Shown: positions 55,840-64,000 of the stretch, in pieces
Position numbering within the stretch: the first letter of the stretch is position 1
Layout of the letters: every line of letters begins with the position of its first letter
NCBI RefSeq assembly: GCF_014202425.1
Contig: NZ_JACHGT010000009.1
Coordinates: 248,001 to 312,000, forward strand
Length of the DNA: 64,000 nucleotides
Direction: 5' to 3'
From: Phytomonospora endophytica
GTDB taxonomy: Bacteria > Actinomycetota > Actinomycetes > Mycobacteriales > Micromonosporaceae
Notes under the pieces: generated by a model
The model's database searches: none
Told to the model about the DNA's origin: nothing
What the model saw: only the letters and a program-made list of their open reading frames with translations
Program-made: the position numbers and the translations under genes

Positions 55840-56847
55840 CTAGACCCGGACCAGCATCTTTCCCAGGTTCTCCCCGCGCAGCATCCCGAGGAACGCGTCG
55901 ACGGCGTTGTCCACGCCCTCGACGACGGTCTCGTCGGCGATGAGGCTCCCGTCGCGCAGCCACGGTGCGGCCTCGGCGAGGAATTCCGGCATGAGGGCGC
56001 CGTGGTCTCCCACGAGGAAGCCCTTCAGGGTGGCCCGCTTGCCGATCAGCAGCCCGAGGTTGCGGGGCGCGGTCGGCGGTTCGGTGGAGTTGTACATCGA
56101 GATGGCGCCGCAGATGGCGGCCCGCCCACCGAGTTTCATGGCGCCGATGGCGGCTTCGAGGTGTTCGCCGCCGACGTTGTCGAAGTAGACGTCGATGCCG
56201 TCGGGCGCGGCCTCGCCGAGCAGGTCCTTGACGCGCCCGTCGTGGTAGTTGAAGGCGGCGTCGAAGCCGAGGCGGCCGGTGAGGCGCTCGACCTTGGCGT
56301 CGGAACCGGCGCTGCCGACGACGCGGGCGGCGCCTTTGAGGCGGGCGATCTGGCCGACCATCTGGCCGACGGCTCCGGCGGCGCCGGATACGAACACGGT
56401 CTCGCCGGGTTTCAGGTCGGCGATCGCGGTCAGGCCCGCGTAGGCGGTCAGGCCGGTCATGCCCAGCGCGCCCAGGTACACCGACTCGCTGGGGACGAGG
56501 GCCGGGTCGACGGCGCGGACCTTGGCGGCGTCGACGAGCGCGAACTCGCGCCAGCCCTGGCCGTGGATGACGTGGGTGCCGACGGGCACCTTCTCCTCGC
56601 CGGAGGCGACGACCGTGCCGACGGCGCCGCCCTCCATGGGTTCGCCGAGGACGTAGGGCGGCACGTAGGAGGGGACGTCGTTCATGCGCCCGCGCATGTA
56701 CGGGTCGACGGAGATGAAGGCGTTGCGGACCACGACCTGGCCGGCGCCGGGCTCGGGCAGGTCGACGGTTTCGAGGGCGAAGTCCTCGGGGACGGGCCAG
56801 CCTTGCGGACGGCGGGCGAGGCGGACCTCGCGGGACTGGTAGGCCAT
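55840..56847 (-). CDS. MDR-family NADP-dependent oxidoreductase (CurA/PTGR-like)
   Basis: The 335-residue zinc-independent medium-chain reductase has VSVDPYMRGRMNDVPSY-like start (FISVDPYMRGRMND), the cofactor motif VFVSGAAGAVGQMVGQIARL, and YFDNVGGEHLEAAIGAMKLG. It is closest in type to curcumin/leukotriene-B4 reductases, which reduce double bonds of enones. It starts one base after the ohr stop, so it is part of the ohrR-ohr operon and may detoxify lipid peroxidation products; that role is inferred. Confidence 0.92.
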   Translation of the reverse strand: MAYQSREVRLARRPQGWPVPEDFALETVDLPEPGAGQVVVRNAFISVDPYMRGRMNDVPSYVPPYVLGEPMEGGAVGTVVASGEEKVPVGTHVIHGQGWREFALVDAAKVRAVDPALVPSESVYLGALGMTGLTAYAGLTAIADLKPGETVFVSGAAGAVGQMVGQIARLKGAARVVGSAGSDAKVERLTGRLGFDAAFNYHDGRVKDLLGEAAPDGIDVYFDNVGGEHLEAAIGAMKLGGRAAICGAISMYNSTEPPTAPRNLGLLIGKRATLKGFLVGDHGALMPEFLAEAAPWLRDGSLIADETVVEGVDNAVDAFLGMLRGENLGKMLVRV

Positions 56848-56848
56848 G

Positions 56849-57271
56849 TCACTCCCCCTTGACGACGGTCAGCGTGACGTCGACATTGCCACGGGTCGCG
56901 TTCGAATACGGGCAGACCTGGTGGGCCTTGGCCACGAGTTCTTCGGCGACGTCGTGTTCGACGCCCGGGATGGCGACGTCGAGGGCGACGGTGAGGCCGT
57001 AACCGCCGCCGCTGGGGCCGATGCCGACCTTCGCGGTGACCGTTGAGGCGCCGAGGGCGACCTTCTCGCGGCGGGCGACGGTCTGGAGCGCGCTGTGGAA
57101 GCAGGCGGAGTACCCGGCGGCGAAGAGCTGCTCGGGGTTGCTGCCGCCGCCGGGGCCGCCGAGTTCGGCGGGGACGCGCAGGTCGAGGTCGAGGCGGGAG
57201 TCGGACGAGGTGACGTGGCCGTTGCGGCCTTCGCCGGTGGCGGTGGCCCCGGCGGTGTAGAGCACCTTCAT
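56849..57271 (-). CDS. ohr: organic hydroperoxide resistance protein
   Basis: The 140-residue Ohr/OsmC protein has the two redox Cys: Cys57 in [11 protein letters not shown] and Cys120 in [13 protein letters not shown]. It reduces organic hydroperoxides with lipoyl or thiol donors. It begins two bases after the ohrR stop and is followed at once by the MDR reductase gene. Confidence 0.96.
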   Translation of the reverse strand: MKVLYTAGATATGEGRNGHVTSSDSRLDLDLRVPAELGGPGGGSNPEQLFAAGYSACFHSALQTVARREKVALGASTVTAKVGIGPSGGGYGLTVALDVAIPGVEHDVAEELVAKAHQVCPYSNATRGNVDVTLTVVKGE

Positions 57272-57273
57272 GG

Positions 57274-57702
57274 TCAGCCCTTCAGGTTGTCGGTGAGTGT
57301 GGTGAGGACGTCGCGCAGTTCGCGCAACTGGTCGGTGGTGAGGCCGGCGGCCTCGGCGACGCGGGCCGGCACGGTCCTAGCGCGTTCGCGCAGGTCAGAG
57401 CCGGCGTCGGTGAGGTGGACGGTGACCTGGCGTTCGTCGGCGGCCGCGCGGCGGCGGTCGACGAGGCCGGCGCCTTCGAGGCGCTTGAGCAGCGGCGAGA
57501 GGGTGCCGGAGTCGAGGCGCAGGGCCGTGCCGATCTCGGAGACGGTCCGGCCGTCGCGCTCCCAGAGCGCGAGGAGGACGAGGAACTGCGGGTAGGTCAG
57601 GCCGAGCTCGTCGAGGAGCGGGCGGTAGACACCGGTGACCGCGCGGGAGGCGGAGTAGAGCGCGAAGCAGACCTGGTCGCGCAACGCGAGGTTCTCGTCC
57701 AT
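57274..57702 (-). CDS. ohrR: OhrR peroxide-sensing MarR-family repressor
   Basis: The 142-residue protein has the sensing Cys12 in [15 protein letters not shown] with the paired Tyr residues, and the MarR helices [20 protein letters not shown] and [14 protein letters not shown]. The ATG at 57702 places the Cys as in OhrR. Oxidation of Cys12 would release the operator 21 bases upstream and induce ohr. Confidence 0.93.
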   Translation of the reverse strand: MDENLALRDQVCFALYSASRAVTGVYRPLLDELGLTYPQFLVLLALWERDGRTVSEIGTALRLDSGTLSPLLKRLEGAGLVDRRRAAADERQVTVHLTDAGSDLRERARTVPARVAEAAGLTTDQLRELRDVLTTLTDNLKG

Positions 57703-57722
57703 GCCCGTAACGGTAGTGCCCA

Positions 57723-57744
57723 ATTAAGTTGTGCACAATCTAAT
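57723..57744. promoter_or_regulatory. OhrR operator
   Basis: A 22-bp near-palindrome centred on TTGTGCACAA with ATTA and TAAT ends lies just before ohrR. The AT-rich inverted repeat fits the known OhrR box type and stands out in high-GC surroundings. Confidence 0.8.
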
Positions 57745-57782
57745 CGGCCGGATCGTGGGCGAGGGCACAACGGCGGCGGGCC

Positions 57783-58382
57783 TCAGCCGTGCCACTCCGG
57801 CGGAGGCGGCAGTGCGGCGGTGACCTCGCGCCCGTAGCCCGCGAGCAGGGCCGCCATGAAGCGGCGCGACAGCGCGTCGGCGTCGGCGCCCTCGCAGGCG
57901 CCTTCGATCAGCCCGGCGTGACCGAGCATGATCGCCAGGAAGTCCAGCGCCGTGAAGTCCTCGCGCAGCAGCCCGGCGCCCTTCACGCGCTCGACGACGG
58001 TGCCGACCGCCGCGAGCAGGGCCTGCTTCTCCTCCTCGAAGCCCGGGGTGTCCTTGCACATGGCGTCACTGAAGCCCCGGTTGGCCAGCTGGAGACGGCG
58101 GGCGCGCTCGACGAGTTCCAGGAAGGCCGCCGCCGGGTCGGCGGCGACGGCCGCGTCGGCGATGGCGGCCGTGAAGGAGTCCATGACGTCGCGGATTCCC
58201 GCCTGGGTCAGCGACTCCCGCGTCGGGAAACGCCGGTAGAGGGTGGCGATGCCGACGCCGGCGCGGCGGGCGATCTCGTCCATCGGCACGTCGGCGCCGC
58301 GTTCGGCGAAGAGCTCGCGCGCGACGGCGAGGATGCGTTCGCGGTTGTGCGCGGCGTCGGAGCGCAGACCCGGGGACCCCAT
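57783..58382 (-). CDS. TetR-family transcriptional regulator of the DoxX gene
   Basis: The 199-residue protein has the helix-turn-helix VPMDEIARRAGVGIATLYRR and FPTRESL. The C-terminal domain ends EVTAALPPPPEWHG. It is divergent from a DoxX gene across 95 bases holding repeated TCCACTTAT boxes, so it probably represses both. Confidence 0.92.
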   Translation of the reverse strand: MGSPGLRSDAAHNRERILAVARELFAERGADVPMDEIARRAGVGIATLYRRFPTRESLTQAGIRDVMDSFTAAIADAAVAADPAAAFLELVERARRLQLANRGFSDAMCKDTPGFEEEKQALLAAVGTVVERVKGAGLLREDFTALDFLAIMLGHAGLIEGACEGADADALSRRFMAALLAGYGREVTAALPPPPEWHG

Positions 58383-58396
58383 GGAGCCAGCCTAAC

Positions 58397-58462
58397 AAGC
58401 GGAGATCACCTTCCACTTATGCTAGGCTCGGCGCCGATACGGATAGGACCCTCCACTTATCC
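58397..58462. promoter_or_regulatory. repeated operator-like boxes between TetR and DoxX genes
   Basis: TCCACTTAT occurs at 58412-58420 and again at 58452-58460, exactly 40 bp apart. The first is the right arm of AAGCGGA-N8-TCCACTT (58397-58418), the second of an inverted repeat GGATA...TATCC (58441-58462). They fit two TetR-dimer sites. Confidence 0.6.
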
Positions 58463-58477
58463 CCTCGGGAGACGGAC

Positions 58478-58849
58478 ATGAACACCGCACTCTGGATCGG
58501 CCAGATCGTCCTGGTCCTGATCGGCCTCGGCGGCCTCTTCAAGACCTTCGCGCCCATTCCGACGCTGCGCGAGAAGCTCGGGCCCTGGATCGACGACTTC
58601 CCGCCCGTCGTCGTGCGCCTGATCGCGCTGTCCGAGGTCGCGGCCATGTTCGCGCTGATCCTGCCGCCCCTGCTGGACGTGGCCACGATCCTCGTACCGC
58701 TGGCCGCGACGGGCCTGGCGCTGATGATGGTCGGCGCGGCGATCGTCCACGCCCGCCACAAGGAGTACAAGTCGATCCCGGTGAACGCCGTGCTGTTCGC
58801 CGTGGCGGTGTTCGTGGCCTGGGGCCGCTTCGGGGAGTGGGCCTTCTAG
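58478..58849 (+). CDS. DoxX-family membrane protein
   Basis: The 123-residue protein has four hydrophobic helices (WIGQIVLVLIGLGGLFKTF first) and the small DoxX pattern. GGGAGACGGAC precedes the ATG. DoxX proteins are linked with thiol or quinone redox functions in membranes; the specific role is unknown. Controlled probably by the divergent TetR protein. Confidence 0.85.
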   Translation: MNTALWIGQIVLVLIGLGGLFKTFAPIPTLREKLGPWIDDFPPVVVRLIALSEVAAMFALILPPLLDVATILVPLAATGLALMMVGAAIVHARHKEYKSIPVNAVLFAVAVFVAWGRFGEWAF

Positions 58850-58856
58850 GAGCGGT

Positions 58857-60596
58857 CTACGACCGCCACGACCTCCACAGGGCCGCGTAGTCCCGGTCGG
58901 CGGCGATCAGCTCGTCGTGGCTGCCCAGCTCGGCGATCCGGCCGCCGCTGACGACCGCCACCCGGTCGGCGTCGTGCGCGGTGTGCAACCGGTGCGCGAT
59001 CGCGATGACCGTGCGCCCTTCCAGCACCGCCGCCAGCGACCGCTCCAGGTGACGGGCCGCGCGCGGGTCGAGCAGCGAGGTCGCCTCGTCGAGCACGAGG
59101 GTGTGCGGGTCGGCCAGGACCAGCCGCGCCAGCGCGATCTGCTGCGCCTGCGCGGGACTCGGCTCGTAGCCACCGGAACCCAGCTCGGTGTCGAGCCCGC
59201 CGTCGAGGTCGGCGGCCCAGTCGGCGTCGACCGACGCCAGCGCCTGATAGATCTCGGCGTCGGTCGCGTCCGGCCGGGCCAGCGCCAGGTTGTCGCGCAG
59301 GGTCCCCAGGAACACGTGGTGCTCCTGCGTGACCAGCGCGATCCGCCGCCGCAGCTCACCGAGCGGCAGCCCGGTCACGTCCACACCGCCGACCGACACA
59401 CTCCCGGTACGCGGCCCGTCCACGCCCGCCAGCAGCCTGCCCAGCGTCGACTTGCCCGCACCCGACGGCCCGACCATGGCCAGGCGCTCGCCGGGCCGGA
59501 TGGTGATGTCGACGCCGTGCAGCACGTCGTGCCCTCCGGCGTAGGCGTAGCGGACGTCGGTCGCGGCGAGCCGGTCGTCCTCGGGGTCGAGGCCGTGCTC
59601 GGTGCGGTCGGCGGGCACCTTCCCGACGCCGAGGACGCGGGCGAAGGAGGTGCTGCCGATCTGGAGCTGCTCGGTCCAGGCGAGCAGCCGGTCCAGCGGT
59701 TCGATGATCTGGTTGACGTAGAGCGCGCCGGCCGTGACGGCGCCGATGGTGGCGAGGTCGTTGGCGTAGAGCACGCCGCCGACGAGCAGGATCGCGGCGA
59801 GCGGCACGAGGTAGGTGAACTCGGTGATCGGGAACCACACCGTGCGCAGCCGCAGCGCGCTCATCCGCACGTCGTGGAAGTCCTTGAGCGTGGCGTATCC
59901 GCGCTCGACCCGGCGCTCCTGGAGGCCGAGGGCCTCGATGGTGCGGGCGCCTTCGACGGTGGTGGCCAGGGCCTCGCTGAGGCCGGAGCGGACGCGCCCG
60001 TCGCGCAGGTAGATCAGCCGGGCCCGGCGGAGGTACCAGCGGGTGACGAGGAACAGCACGGGCGCGCCGACCAGCGAGGTCAGCGCGAGGATCGGGCTGA
60101 GGGTCACCATGGCGACGAAGGTGAGCAGGAGCGTCACGACGCCGACGAGCATCTCCGGGACGGCGAAGCGGATCGAGGAGCCGAGCGCGTCGACGTCCTG
60201 CGAGCTGCGGGTCATCAGGTCACCGGTGCCCGCGCGCTCCACCGTGGACAGCGGCAGGGACAGCGAGCGGCCGATGAAGGACTCGCGCAGTTCGGCCAGC
60301 AGCGTCTCGCCGAAACGGAAGGACACGTAGCGGGCGAAGCGGGTGACGACGGCGTTGACCACGACGAACCCGGCGATGAGCAGCGCGATCCGGTCGATGC
60401 CGGCGTTCGTGGTGCCCTTGCGGACGTCGTCGATGAGGTGCCCGAGAAGCCATGGACCGGCCAGCCCGGTGACGGCGGCCGACACGTGCAGGGCGATCAC
60501 CGCGGTCAGCACGCCCGGCCGGGAGCGCAGCAGACGCCAGGCGGCCCGCCGGACCTCGGGCGGATCGGCGACCGGCAGGTCGGTGGTGGTGCTCAT
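58857..60596 (-). CDS. ABC exporter half-transporter (fused membrane and ATPase domains)
   Basis: The 579-residue protein has six membrane helices in residues 25-320 and an ATPase domain with Walker A MVGPSGAGKSTLGRLLAGVD, Q-loop VTQEHHVFL, Walker B HTLVLDEATSLLD and switch His in IAIAHRLH. The signature motif is YEPSPAQAQQIALARLVLAD rather than LSGGQ. Such exporters usually form heterodimers encoded by two adjacent genes, but no partner is next to it, so it may homodimerise. Substrate unknown. Confidence 0.92.
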   Translation of the reverse strand: MSTTTDLPVADPPEVRRAAWRLLRSRPGVLTAVIALHVSAAVTGLAGPWLLGHLIDDVRKGTTNAGIDRIALLIAGFVVVNAVVTRFARYVSFRFGETLLAELRESFIGRSLSLPLSTVERAGTGDLMTRSSQDVDALGSSIRFAVPEMLVGVVTLLLTFVAMVTLSPILALTSLVGAPVLFLVTRWYLRRARLIYLRDGRVRSGLSEALATTVEGARTIEALGLQERRVERGYATLKDFHDVRMSALRLRTVWFPITEFTYLVPLAAILLVGGVLYANDLATIGAVTAGALYVNQIIEPLDRLLAWTEQLQIGSTSFARVLGVGKVPADRTEHGLDPEDDRLAATDVRYAYAGGHDVLHGVDITIRPGERLAMVGPSGAGKSTLGRLLAGVDGPRTGSVSVGGVDVTGLPLGELRRRIALVTQEHHVFLGTLRDNLALARPDATDAEIYQALASVDADWAADLDGGLDTELGSGGYEPSPAQAQQIALARLVLADPHTLVLDEATSLLDPRAARHLERSLAAVLEGRTVIAIAHRLHTAHDADRVAVVSGGRIAELGSHDELIAADRDYAALWRSWRS

Positions 60597-60828
60597 GGGG
60601 TGGGGCTCCTCGGATCTAGGCGCCCGCGACGCTACGCCCGCCCGCCCGCGACGGCCATCGTTTTTCCCACTATCGGCCGTACTGTGACCGGCGTCGCGGC
60701 GGAGCGGCCCGGGTACCGGGACTCGGTTTCACGAGCCCCGGACTCCGGACCGCCCGAGCCACGCGCGCGACCGTCTTCGCGCGCGGCCAGCGATGGCGCC
60801 GGTTCCCCACCGGCCCACCGCCGTTCGC

Positions 60829-60865
60829 GAGGTGGGCGCCCCTCCCCCGAGCGGGCGCCCACCTC
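60829..60865 (-). terminator. terminator of the MacAB-like operon
   Basis: A perfect 13-bp stem (GAGGTGGGCGCCC) with an 11-base C-rich loop begins directly after the permease stop at 60870 in the leftward direction. The rest of 60597-60828 shows no gene. Confidence 0.78.
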
Positions 60866-60869
60866 CGTC

Positions 60870-62102
60870 CTAGGCCGTCCGCAGGGCCTCGACCGGATGC
60901 AGCCGCGCCGCCGCCAGCGCCGGGTAGATCCCGGCGAGCGTGCCCACGACCAGCCCGAGCAGCGGTCCCCCGGCCAGCAGCAGCGGATCGAGGATGACCA
61001 GCCAGTCCTTGCCGAGGGCGGCCGCCGCGGTCGCGTCGACGCCCAGGATCGTGCCGATCGTCCCGCCGACGAGGCCGAGGATCCCCGACTCGAAGAGGAA
61101 CTGGACGGTGATCGCCGACCTCGTCGCGCCGGTCGCCCGGCGCAGGCCGATCTCGGGTTTGCGTTCCAGCACGGCCACATAGGTCGTGTTGGAGATCCCG
61201 ATCGCGGCGATGAGCAGCGAGATCGCCGCCAGCCCCAGGAACAGCGCCTGCGTCTCCGACTGCACGCCCTGCTGGAAGGTCTCCAGGTCCGGCGGGGTCG
61301 TCACCGTCAACCGCGCCGGCGCCTGCGGATGCAGGGCCAGCGCGACCTCCGTGGCGACCTGCTGCGCCGCCCCCGGCGAGGTCCGCACGATCGCCTCGGC
61401 GGCACTGAAACCGCCACCGAGGCAACGCTCGTAGGGGAACACCACGGCACGTGTGAAACGCGTCTCGTTGTCGGGCGCGGTGAAGATCCCGACCACGAGG
61501 TAGGGCTGCCCGCCGATGAACACCATCGGGCCGTCCACCAGGGACTTGATACCGAGCTGCGCGGCCGCCGCGGTGTCGAGCATGACGACGGGATCGCCGC
61601 GCTCGCCGTGCCCGGCGTCGAACCAGCGGCCCTGGTCGAGGGACGCCTGGTAGGCGACCATCGCCTCGGACTGCGCGGCCATCGCCGAGAGGTTCACCGT
61701 CTTGCCGTAGGCGTTGCGGCCGACGTCGAGGTCCTGCGCCTTGCAGGACAGCCCGGCCTGTTCGACGCCGTTGAGCGAGCGGACGTTCTCCGACGCCGCG
61801 CCGGGCGGGGCCGCGATCCCCTCGGGGTAGCGGGCGGTGACCTGCGTGGCCTTGATCGCGTCGAAGCGGTCGGAGACCGCCCCGGCGGCCGAGGCCGTGA
61901 TGCCCAGGGTGCCGATGGCCGTGGCGATGCCGAGGGCGACGCCGGCGATGGTCAGGCTCGACCGCAGCCGCCGGCCCTTGACCGCCAGCGCGGCCTGGAT
62001 CAGCGCGTCCCGCGGCGAGGTGCGGACCTTGCGGCCGTTGTTGACGGCACCGAGCCCGGCGAGGTCGTCGTCCTTCCCTTTACGCCGCCAGGGGAGCCGC
62101 AT
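60870..62102 (-). CDS. FtsX/MacB-type ABC transporter permease
   Basis: The 410-residue protein has one N-terminal helix (SSLTIAGVALGIATAIGTLG), a large extracytoplasmic domain with two Cys (GLSCKAQDLD and YERCLGGGFS) and three C-terminal helices, with the conserved VLERKPEIGLRRATGATRSA and LAGIYPALAAARLHPVEALR. This is the MacB-like topology. It overlaps the ATPase gene by 23 bases. Confidence 0.93.
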   Translation of the reverse strand: MRLPWRRKGKDDDLAGLGAVNNGRKVRTSPRDALIQAALAVKGRRLRSSLTIAGVALGIATAIGTLGITASAAGAVSDRFDAIKATQVTARYPEGIAAPPGAASENVRSLNGVEQAGLSCKAQDLDVGRNAYGKTVNLSAMAAQSEAMVAYQASLDQGRWFDAGHGERGDPVVMLDTAAAAQLGIKSLVDGPMVFIGGQPYLVVGIFTAPDNETRFTRAVVFPYERCLGGGFSAAEAIVRTSPGAAQQVATEVALALHPQAPARLTVTTPPDLETFQQGVQSETQALFLGLAAISLLIAAIGISNTTYVAVLERKPEIGLRRATGATRSAITVQFLFESGILGLVGGTIGTILGVDATAAAALGKDWLVILDPLLLAGGPLLGLVVGTLAGIYPALAAARLHPVEALRTA

Positions 62103-62748
62103 GGCCGTCCACCACCTTCACGGTTCGGCCGGCCCGGTCGGCGACCTCGTTCTCGTGGGTCACGACGACGACCGCGCGGTCACCGGTCACCAGGTTCTCC
62201 AGCAGGTCCAGCACGGCCTGGGTGTTCTCGCTGTCGAGGTTGCCGGTCGGCTCGTCGCACAGCAGGACGCGCGGCTCGTGCACGATCGCGCGGGCGATCG
62301 CGACCCGCTGCCGCTCACCACCGGACAGCGTGTTCGGTCGGGCGTGCAGGCGATGCCCGAGCCCGACCGAGCGCAGCGCGGCCTCGGCGAGCACGGGCCG
62401 TTCCTTGCGCGGCACGCCCAGGTGCGTCAGGGGCAACGCGACGTTGGCCATGCAGTCGAGGTGCGCCACGACGTAGGCCGACTGGAACACGAAGCCCAGC
62501 GTCGTGGCCCGCAGCGCCGTCCGGGAGCGCTCCTTGAGCTTCCCGGTGTCGACGCCGTTGAGCAGGTAGGTGCCCGAGGTCGGTTCGTCGAGCAGGCCGA
62601 GGACGTTGAGGAGCGTGGACTTCCCCGAGCCCGAGGGCCCGATGATGGCCACCATCTCACCGGCGTCGACGGTGAAGGTCGCGTCCCGCAGGGCGGCGAC
62701 CTCGGGCGGGCCGGGGAAGGTCCGGCCCACTTCGTTCAGGGCGATCAT
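62080..62748 (-). CDS. LolD/MacB-type ABC transporter ATP-binding protein
   Basis: The 222-residue ATPase has Walker A IIGPSGSGKSTLLNVLGLLD, Q-loop FVFQSAYVV, signature NTLSGGERQRVAIARAI, Walker B VLLCDEPTGNLD and the switch His in VVTHENEVAD. Its ATG overlaps the stop of the fusion-protein gene by four bases (ATGA), and its end overlaps the permease gene. It powers the permease. Confidence 0.96.
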   Translation of the reverse strand: MIALNEVGRTFPGPPEVAALRDATFTVDAGEMVAIIGPSGSGKSTLLNVLGLLDEPTSGTYLLNGVDTGKLKERSRTALRATTLGFVFQSAYVVAHLDCMANVALPLTHLGVPRKERPVLAEAALRSVGLGHRLHARPNTLSGGERQRVAIARAIVHEPRVLLCDEPTGNLDSENTQAVLDLLENLVTGDRAVVVVTHENEVADRAGRTVKVVDGHAAPLAA

Positions 62749-63977
62749 TTCTTGCTCCGCTCGGCGACGACGACCTTCGCGCCGACCGCCAGTTCACCTT
62801 CCTTCGCGGTCACCGCGGCCAGACCCTCGTGGTTGAGGTGGATCGTCACCGGCACGTCGGTGCGGTTTCCCGCCGCGTCGACGACGGTCACCACGTCGGT
62901 GCCGGCCTTGCGCCACAGGGCGGAGACGGGCACGACGACCGCTTCGGGCGGCGAGTGCTTGAACTCGACGACGACCTCCTGGGCGAGGCCGACCTTCGGC
63001 TTCTTGGGGAGGTCCTTCGGGTTCACCTTGAAGGTGGCGACGTCGCTGGGGCCGTTGTCCTCACCGTTGCCCCAGGGGTCGCCGCCCTCGTCGTTCTCCT
63101 CGGACTGCTCCTCCTGGCCGGGAGGCGGGCCGATACCGAGGAGGCTGGTGCTCTTGTCCTCAAGCGGTCCGTCGCCGAAGGTCAGGCGGGCGTCCTCGTC
63201 GAGGCTGTCGAGCCCTTTGGTGCCGTCGGCCAGGGGAACGGTGACCTGCCAGGCTCCGCCGACGAGCGTCAGCAGCGTGTCCTTGGCGGGCAGCCCGACC
63301 TGCGCCGAGACCTTCCCGACGGTCGCCGGGAGCGACTTGACGATGAGCAGCTCGGCGGCCGGGACGCTCACCAGTTTCGGTCCCGGCGTGGTCTCGCCGT
63401 CCTCGCCGACCGTCGCCTCACCGTCCACGGTGGACGGCTGGTAGCCGAGGGCGCTGTAGAGGCGCTTGACGTCGGCGGTGGTGCGCGCGTCGAAGGTCCC
63501 GGTAACCGGCGTCCCGTACAGCGAGGACAGCGCCTGCTGGAGCTGCGAGACGTCACGGCCCTTGTCGCCTTCCTTGATGTCGCGGAAGGCGGGGAACCTG
63601 CCCTGGAGCGCGATCATCGGGCGGCCGGAGATCTCGATCAGCGACTGCCCGTTCTTCACCTCGTCGCCGGACTCGCGCGGGAGGAAGGTGACGATCTGCT
63701 CGGCCCCTCCCCCACCGTTCTCGGATCCGGTGGCGGGCGCCTTCACCGACAGCGCGACCTCGCGGCCGAGCTCGCCGGTGAACTTGCGGGAGGCGGCCAG
63801 GGGCCCCTCCTGGACGGTCGCGGTGACCGTCGAGGGTTCGGGCGCGTCGGCCTCGGAGGAGACCTGCGCGGGCGTGCGGGCCTGGGAACCGGCCCAGACC
63901 GCGACGCCGGAGGAGACCACGAGCCCCAGGCTCAACAACGCGATGATGACCCGCGAGCGGGTGACGGCGATCTTCAC
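62745..63977 (-). CDS. membrane-fusion (HlyD/MacA-like) protein with peptidoglycan-binding domain
   Basis: The 410-residue protein starts with a GTG behind GAAGGAG. A membrane anchor (RVIIALLSLGLVVSSGVAVW) is followed by a lipoyl-like beta part, a peptidoglycan-binding domain near residues 125-180 (KGRDVSQLQQALSSLYGTPV), an acidic linker, and a C-terminal beta part. This is the adaptor of Gram-positive MacAB-like exporters. It is the first gene seen of the operon; 23 bases to the window end leave its promoter unresolved. Confidence 0.9.
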   Translation of the reverse strand: MKIAVTRSRVIIALLSLGLVVSSGVAVWAGSQARTPAQVSSEADAPEPSTVTATVQEGPLAASRKFTGELGREVALSVKAPATGSENGGGGAEQIVTFLPRESGDEVKNGQSLIEISGRPMIALQGRFPAFRDIKEGDKGRDVSQLQQALSSLYGTPVTGTFDARTTADVKRLYSALGYQPSTVDGEATVGEDGETTPGPKLVSVPAAELLIVKSLPATVGKVSAQVGLPAKDTLLTLVGGAWQVTVPLADGTKGLDSLDEDARLTFGDGPLEDKSTSLLGIGPPPGQEEQSEENDEGGDPWGNGEDNGPSDVATFKVNPKDLPKKPKVGLAQEVVVEFKHSPPEAVVVPVSALWRKAGTDVVTVVDAAGNRTDVPVTIHLNHEGLAAVTAKEGELAVGAKVVVAERSKK

Positions 63978-64000
63978 CCGCTACTCCTTCAACAGGCCCT

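Overview
The window is high-GC DNA from a Gram-positive actinomycete. This rests on a GroEL with a His-rich tail behind groES and CIRCE sites, a GuaB3 paralogue beside guaB, a DUF5319 gene next to guaB, a mycothiol-type maleylpyruvate isomerase-fold protein, an AfsR/SARP regulator, LAXTG-type surface anchoring and peptidase inhibitor I36 proteins. The N-terminally extended phosphatidylserine decarboxylase suggests Micromonosporales or Glycomycetales, but that is only an inference. I saw no rRNA, tRNA, CRISPR array or transposase.

Layout. Positions 1-5.3 kb hold the end of a ricin-lectin protein, two tandem paralogous membrane-anchored proteins, icd, a MarR/NmrA-like divergent pair and an unknown gene. 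Positions 5.3-17.5 kb are a polymorphic-toxin locus read leftwards: a secreted LamG/FG-GAP protein, then a 2332-residue RHS/YD-repeat protein with a Hint domain and a C-terminal toxin, then a small candidate immunity gene. The toxin tip and the immunity gene are visibly less GC-rich than the rest. Positions 17.6-23 kb carry a thioester-domain surface protein and an envelope-stress module (PspC-containing sensor kinase, NarL-type regulator and two divergent membrane proteins). Positions 23-32 kb carry psd, a repeat island, an AfsR-like regulator, an M64 metallopeptidase, a LysR regulator and pssA.

Positions 32-44 kb include a dual-Nudix protein, a second repeat island, guaA, a FUSC-family membrane protein, a GT2 glycosyltransferase, a large membrane protein and guaB3-guaB. 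Positions 44-53 kb include a third repeat island, a BldM-like regulator, a TetR gene with a perfect palindrome facing three tandem I36 proteins, groEL-groES and a THUMP-like methyltransferase. Positions 53-64 kb hold oxidoreductases with their HxlR regulator, an ohrR-ohr-reductase operon with an OhrR-type operator, a TetR/DoxX pair, a lone ABC exporter and a MacAB-type efflux operon cut by the window end.

The most unusual structure is a dispersed element of about 100 bp, present three times (near 24.6, 44.7 and 52.85 kb). Each copy lies between two convergent genes and is embedded in different tandem-repeat arrays. I do not recognise it. The RHS toxin tip, which looks like a permuted papain-fold (LRAT/NlpC-like) domain with its own immunity gene, is the second notable candidate.
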